Source: Mucilaginibacter sp. UBA4741 (GTDB lineage Bacteria > Bacteroidota > Bacteroidia > Sphingobacteriales > Sphingobacteriaceae). From it: DNA of 10,126 nucleotides. The stretch is taken from positions 1-10,126 of the forward strand of contig DHIR01000101.1 of the NCBI GenBank assembly GCA_002403905.1. The letters are read 5' to 3'. Positions 6,674 to 10,126 of this stretch are shown in pieces (the first letter of the stretch is position 1; every line of letters begins with the position of its first letter). Below the pieces are notes generated by a model, which was given only the letters and a program-made list of their open reading frames with translations, ran no database searches and was not told where the DNA came from. Position numbers and translations under genes: made by a program.

Positions 6674-8452
6674 ATGAAACATTTATTTATCATACTGCTA
6701 TTAACTCAGCTTATTTTCATCAAAACCAACGCGCAGGAAATAAAGCGATGGGACAAAGAAGTATCGGCTGTGCCAAACCCTAACCAGCAATGGTTTAAGG
6801 ACGCTAAATTTGGTATGTTTATTCACTGGGGCCTGTTTGCCCAGGCGGGGGGCGTATGGCAGGGTAAAAATTACTATGGCATATCTGAGTGGATGATGAA
6901 CCGGGGCAAAATACCGGCGGCAGATTATGCGGCACTTGCTAAAAAATTTAACCCAACTAAATTTAATGCGAAGGAATGGGCTCAACTCGCGAAAGATGCC
7001 GGGATGAAATACATGGTGATAACAGCCAAACATCACGAAGGCTTTGCCATGTTTGATTCAAAGGTGTCTGATTTTAATATTGTAAAAGCTACGCCTTATC
7101 ACCAGGACCCCATGAAGCCGCTTGCACAAGCCGTGCGCGATGCTGGTTTGCATTTTGGTTTTTATTATTCTCAGTTTTTAGATTGGCATGAACCTAACGG
7201 CGGCGGCAATAAATGGGATTTTGATGAAACTAAAAAGAATTACCAGGAATATTACCGTACCAAATCTATCCCGCAGATAAAAGAACTGTTAAGCAATTAC
7301 GGCCCGCTGGGGTTAATATGGTTTGATATGCCGGGAGGTTTAAGCAAAGATAAAACGCAAAAACTTATCAATGATGTAAGGAAGATACAGCCGGGTTGCC
7401 TCATCAGCAGCCGGGTGGGTAATGGGCTTGGTGATTTTAAAGATTATGGCGATGGCGAAATACCAGCAATGGTATCAACCACCGGGGCATGGGAGGCATT
7501 ATTTACCCATAACGATTCGTGGGGTTACAGTAAGTTTGATTACAACTTTAAGACACCAAAAGAGATCGTTCGGTTGTTAACCACCGTATCATCTAAAGGC
7601 GGCAACCTGATATTGAATGTTGGCCCAGACAGCAGCGGCCAGATACCCGAATATTCTGTTAAATATTTGCGGCAGGTGGGTAAATGGCTTAAAGTAAACG
7701 GCGAAGCTATTTATGGCACTACGGCAGGTTTTATTAACCCGCAACCCTGGGGTCTCACAACCGCCAAACCACATAAGCTTTACCTCCACGTTTTTGAACG
7801 CCCAAACAACGGGCTTATATTTATACCGGGGCTGTACCAAATAAAAAAAGCATACCTGCTGGCCACTAAGCAGCCACTTATTTTTAGTAAAACACGCGGC
7901 GGCATTAATGTTAAACTACCTTATTTAACCGATGCGTATAATACGGTCATAGCTGTTGAGCTTGCGGGGAAACCATTGTCGTTTAACCCCGATGCTCCGG
8001 TAACGATATCAAACCAATATGCGGCCAACGCACTTGATGCGATAAATGCACATCCTTCAGGAAAAACGCAGATCAAAAGCATTACTTATAGTTATTATTT
8101 TGGCGATTGGAAACATACCACATGCCTCATAGATATGGCTACACCCGAAGACGGTGCTTTATTCAACACCAATATCACTATGCCGGGCGATTATAAAGTA
8201 ACATTAGAATATGCCTGCACGCCCGCTCAGGCCAGGCAGGAGGGGGTTATGAATTTGAACGGAAAAAACTACCAGTTTGAAACGCTCCCAACGTCAGACT
8301 ATGAAAGCCACAAGCCTTTACTTTTTATTAAACAAACCATTGCCATAACCACCATTATAAAACCCGGCTTGTACCGGTTAAGCATACATCCGCTGCATAG
8401 CGGCGCTGAACTGTTTAAATTAAAAACCGTTTGGCTTGAACCTGTAAATTAA
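6674..8452 (+). CDS. Secreted GH29 alpha-L-fucosidase
   Basis: This 592-residue protein has a type I signal peptide (residues 1-20, KTNA before QE) and a GH29 catalytic barrel from about 35 to 340. Family motifs are WFKDAKFGMFIHWG (40-53), the TAKHHEGFAMFDS block (117-129), FGFYYSQFLDWHEP (161-174) and LIWFDMPGG (214-222). D218 in IWFD is the expected nucleophile. E262 in GDGEIP, 44 residues on, is the best acid/base candidate, with E274 in GAWEAL as an alternative. GGNLILNVGPDSSG (319-332) is also typical. It should release terminal alpha-L-fucose with retention, probably in the periplasm or at the cell surface. After a small beta-sandwich, residues about 440-592 add a second beta-rich domain (FGDWKHTTCLID, MPGDYKVTLEYACTP, GLYRLSIHP), reminiscent of the DUF5077-type modules seen on some GH29 enzymes, making it longer than the usual 450-500. 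It is first in an operon with the beta-helix gene 21 bp downstream. Confidence 0.93.
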   Translation: MKHLFIILLLTQLIFIKTNAQEIKRWDKEVSAVPNPNQQWFKDAKFGMFIHWGLFAQAGGVWQGKNYYGISEWMMNRGKIPAADYAALAKKFNPTKFNAKEWAQLAKDAGMKYMVITAKHHEGFAMFDSKVSDFNIVKATPYHQDPMKPLAQAVRDAGLHFGFYYSQFLDWHEPNGGGNKWDFDETKKNYQEYYRTKSIPQIKELLSNYGPLGLIWFDMPGGLSKDKTQKLINDVRKIQPGCLISSRVGNGLGDFKDYGDGEIPAMVSTTGAWEALFTHNDSWGYSKFDYNFKTPKEIVRLLTTVSSKGGNLILNVGPDSSGQIPEYSVKYLRQVGKWLKVNGEAIYGTTAGFINPQPWGLTTAKPHKLYLHVFERPNNGLIFIPGLYQIKKAYLLATKQPLIFSKTRGGINVKLPYLTDAYNTVIAVELAGKPLSFNPDAPVTISNQYAANALDAINAHPSGKTQIKSITYSYYFGDWKHTTCLIDMATPEDGALFNTNITMPGDYKVTLEYACTPAQARQEGVMNLNGKNYQFETLPTSDYESHKPLLFIKQTIAITTIIKPGLYRLSIHPLHSGAELFKLKTVWLEPVN

Positions 8453-8473
8453 AATACCTAACCATTATAAACC

Positions 8474-10000
8474 ATGAAGTTTAATTTTCTTAAAAGTACC
8501 GTCATCCTTTCAATAGCTGCTTTAACAGCATTGGCCTTTACTACTTTTACTGATAGATGGCAATCAAAATTAGTAACCCTTAACCCGGATGGTTCCCTAA
8601 CCTATCACCCTGATGAACAAGGAAATATCCTGCCCGATTTTAGCCGGGTTGGTTATCATGAAGGCGACAAACCTATACCCGATATACCCGTAGTTAAAAC
8701 CGTTACTGCACCGGCAGATGGAAACGGGCAGCAACTTATACAGGATGCAATTAACGAGGTATCAAAGCTAACGCCCGATGCTAACGGCTATCGCGGGGCT
8801 ATCCTGCTGAAAAAGGGCATTTATAAAGTGCCCGATAGCTTACGCGTCAGCACGGGAGGTATTGTGCTTAAAGGCGAAGGGGCTGGCAAGGGCGGTACGG
8901 TTATTATTGCCGCAGGCGCGGGCAAGCGTACCTTACTGAATATTGCCGGTACAGGGTCGGTAAAAGAAGTAAGCGGAACAAGGGTTAAAATTACTGACGA
9001 TTTTGTGCCGGTGGGTACAAAGTCATTTAATGTACAATCGGCTGCCGGGTACAAGGTTGGCGACAATATTATTTTATATCGGCCAAGCACCGAAAACTGG
9101 ATACATGACCTTAAAATGGACCAGATAGTAGCGCGGCCGGGCACCAAACAATGGAAAGCCGGCGAATACGATATGCATTACGAACGCATGATCACTAAAA
9201 TTGAGGGCAACAAAGTTTATATAGATAACCCGGTTGTAATGCAAATGGAAACTAAATATGGCGGCGGGGCCATTTATAAATACACCTTTAACGGGCGCAT
9301 CAGCGAGGTTGGTGTGGACAATATAGCCTTTGAATCGGAATATGCCAATGCTACTGATGATAACCACGGGTGGACCGCTATTGCCATTAGGAATACCGAG
9401 AACGGGTGGGTGCGGAACGTATCATCAAAGTATTTTGGCTATGCCTGTGTGAGCGCTGAAAACGGATCGCGCAATATTACGGTTACTGATTGTAAATGTA
9501 CCGATGCCAAATCGGTTATTACCGGCGGCAGGCGGTATTCATTTAACAATACCGGGCAGCTTAACCTGTTTATGAATTGCCATGCCGAAGACGGGCGCCA
9601 TGATAACGTTACCGGGGCAAGGGTTTGCGGCCCAAATGTTTTTTATAATAACACAGCCACTAAAACCCATGCCGACGCGGGCCCGCACCACAGGTGGGCA
9701 ACAGGCACACTATATGATAATTATGTTAGTGACGGCGAACTTAACGTACAGGACCGGGGCAACATGGGCAGCGGCCATGGCTGGAGCGGTGTAACACAGG
9801 TTGTATGGAATTGCACTGTATCAAAAGCGGCGGTGCAGCAACCTTGGGTAAGCGGGCAAAATTATTGCATTGGCTTGCATGGCGGTAAAGATGCCGGTCA
9901 TTTTAAAGACCGTTATGACGGATATTGGGAAGGCCAGAATAAAAAGGGCCTCGAACCCACATCCCTGTATATAGCACAGTTTAAGGCAAGGCATTTGTAA
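8474..10000 (+). CDS. Secreted right-handed beta-helix protein without discoidin domain (copy 3)
   Basis: At 508 residues this is the short, divergent member of the trio. It has a hydrophobic export signal (residues 1 to about 21, LSIAALTALA) without the A-Q ending of its neighbours. The family leader is recognisable (LNPDGSLTYHPDEQGN, PDFSRVGYHEGDKPIPDIPV), followed by GNGQQLIQDAINEV, YRGAILLKKGIYKV and GGIVLKGEGAGKGGTV. The signature pair is intact: HHRWATG (405-411) and DRGNMGSGHGW (427-437). The protein stops shortly after PTSLYIAQFKAR, which corresponds to the segment (SLYLAQL) that precedes the linker to the discoidin domain in copies 1 and 2. It is therefore a natural single-domain version, not a truncation. 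It is probably co-transcribed with the fucosidase. It likely acts on the same fucosylated glycan, but the reaction is unknown. Confidence 0.85.
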   Translation: MKFNFLKSTVILSIAALTALAFTTFTDRWQSKLVTLNPDGSLTYHPDEQGNILPDFSRVGYHEGDKPIPDIPVVKTVTAPADGNGQQLIQDAINEVSKLTPDANGYRGAILLKKGIYKVPDSLRVSTGGIVLKGEGAGKGGTVIIAAGAGKRTLLNIAGTGSVKEVSGTRVKITDDFVPVGTKSFNVQSAAGYKVGDNIILYRPSTENWIHDLKMDQIVARPGTKQWKAGEYDMHYERMITKIEGNKVYIDNPVVMQMETKYGGGAIYKYTFNGRISEVGVDNIAFESEYANATDDNHGWTAIAIRNTENGWVRNVSSKYFGYACVSAENGSRNITVTDCKCTDAKSVITGGRRYSFNNTGQLNLFMNCHAEDGRHDNVTGARVCGPNVFYNNTATKTHADAGPHHRWATGTLYDNYVSDGELNVQDRGNMGSGHGWSGVTQVVWNCTVSKAAVQQPWVSGQNYCIGLHGGKDAGHFKDRYDGYWEGQNKKGLEPTSLYIAQFKARHL

Positions 10001-10026
10001 AACAATACAGCCATTTCGTTAAATAA

Positions 10027-10058
10027 AAAGTCCGGTAGTAAGAAACTAACCGGACTTT
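10027..10058 (+). terminator. Hairpin terminator after the fucosidase/beta-helix operon
   Basis: A perfect 10-bp stem, AAAGTCCGGT (10027-10036) and ACCGGACTTT (10049-10058), encloses a 12-base loop, 26 bases after the stop codon at 10000. The stem has a GC-rich core with an A run on one side and TTTGTTGT following on the other, so it resembles an intrinsic terminator that may work in both directions. It sits between the last gene and the right terminal repeat. Confidence 0.75.
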
Positions 10059-10102
10059 GTTGTAAATATATGAATTGTATTAAGGACGTTTTTTAGTATT
10101 AA

Positions 10103-10126
10103 TCTCAGGGAAATCGCTTTTAACTT
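10103..10126 (-). repeat. Right copy of the perfect 24-bp terminal inverted repeat
   Basis: This is the exact reverse complement of bases 1-24; on the plus strand it ends in TCGCTTTTAACTT at the last base of the window. It lies 44 bases beyond the operon terminator, so no coding sequence is interrupted. The sequence inside it does not resemble that inside the left copy, so the repeat is confined to the 24 bp, or continues only outside the window. Confidence 0.9.

Larger units (their letters stand above)
1..10126. mobile_element. Possible inverted-repeat-bounded enzyme cassette (non-autonomous or IS-flanked)
   Basis: The whole window is enclosed by the 24-bp inverted repeat. Next to the left repeat are a putative serine-recombinase fragment and a decayed GH28 gene, while the interior holds five intact secreted carbohydrate-active genes and no transposase. 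Three readings fit: a non-autonomous transposon moved by an enzyme encoded elsewhere; a segment between two copies of the same insertion sequence whose tips form the ends; or a segment able to invert between the repeats. A trivial alternative is that the window is an assembly contig that breaks at both ends in the same repeated element. Only the repeats are seen directly; mobility is inference. Confidence 0.3.

Noticed and set aside
8474..10000. Beta-helix copy 3 as a truncated version of copies 1 and 2
   Set aside because: Its frame is intact to a natural stop just after the SLYIAQF segment, followed by a terminator, and no discoidin-like remnant is visible downstream; it looks like a single-domain form.
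1..10126. CRISPR array, tRNA, rRNA or toxin-antitoxin genes
   Set aside because: No regularly spaced direct repeats, no cloverleaf-like sequence and no small paired genes of that kind were seen on either strand.

Overview
The window looks like a piece of a Bacteroidota chromosome, most likely a plant-polysaccharide degrader of the Sphingobacteriaceae type (Mucilaginibacter or Pedobacter-like). This rests on the moderate GC of the genes, AT-rich spacers, absence of Shine-Dalgarno motifs, secreted proteins whose signal peptides end in A-Q, and the enzyme families present. The genus is inference.

Layout. Bases 1-24 and 10103-10126 are a perfect 24-bp inverted repeat lying exactly at both window ends. 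Inside the left repeat is an AT-rich strip of about 730 bases with no intact gene. It carries a short minus-strand reading frame (460-663) that resembles the extreme C-terminus of Bacteroidota large serine recombinases. Next is a decayed GH28 (polygalacturonase-like) gene at 758-1195, reduced to a signal peptide joined to the last part of the enzyme, with two compensating frameshifts. The rest is a compact block of five intact secreted carbohydrate-active proteins: a right-handed beta-helix protein with a C-terminal discoidin-like domain (1266-3317, +); a convergent paralogue of it (3336-5414, -); a five-bladed beta-propeller glycosidase of GH43/GH117 type (5488-6453, -); a GH29 alpha-L-fucosidase (6674-8452, +); and a third, shorter beta-helix paralogue without the discoidin domain (8474-10000, +). 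A hairpin terminator at 10027-10058 closes the last operon just before the right repeat.

How the genes work together. Two transcription units diverge from the 6454-6673 spacer, and each pairs one predicted exo-acting glycosidase (propeller or fucosidase) with one beta-helix protein. The third beta-helix gene stands alone and faces the minus-strand unit. All are predicted to be exported, and together they suggest removal of fucose-containing side chains from a branched polysaccharide such as pectin; the GH28 relic fits that. There is no SusC/SusD pair, regulator, sulfatase or transposase, so this is an enzyme-only cassette, not a full polysaccharide utilisation locus.

The points that most deserve a second look are the perfect terminal repeats around an enzyme-only cassette, the three members of an apparently uncharacterised beta-helix family sharing HxRW(A/T)TG and RGxxGSGHGW motifs, and a 43-bp perfectly identical island between two otherwise diverged inverted paralogues.
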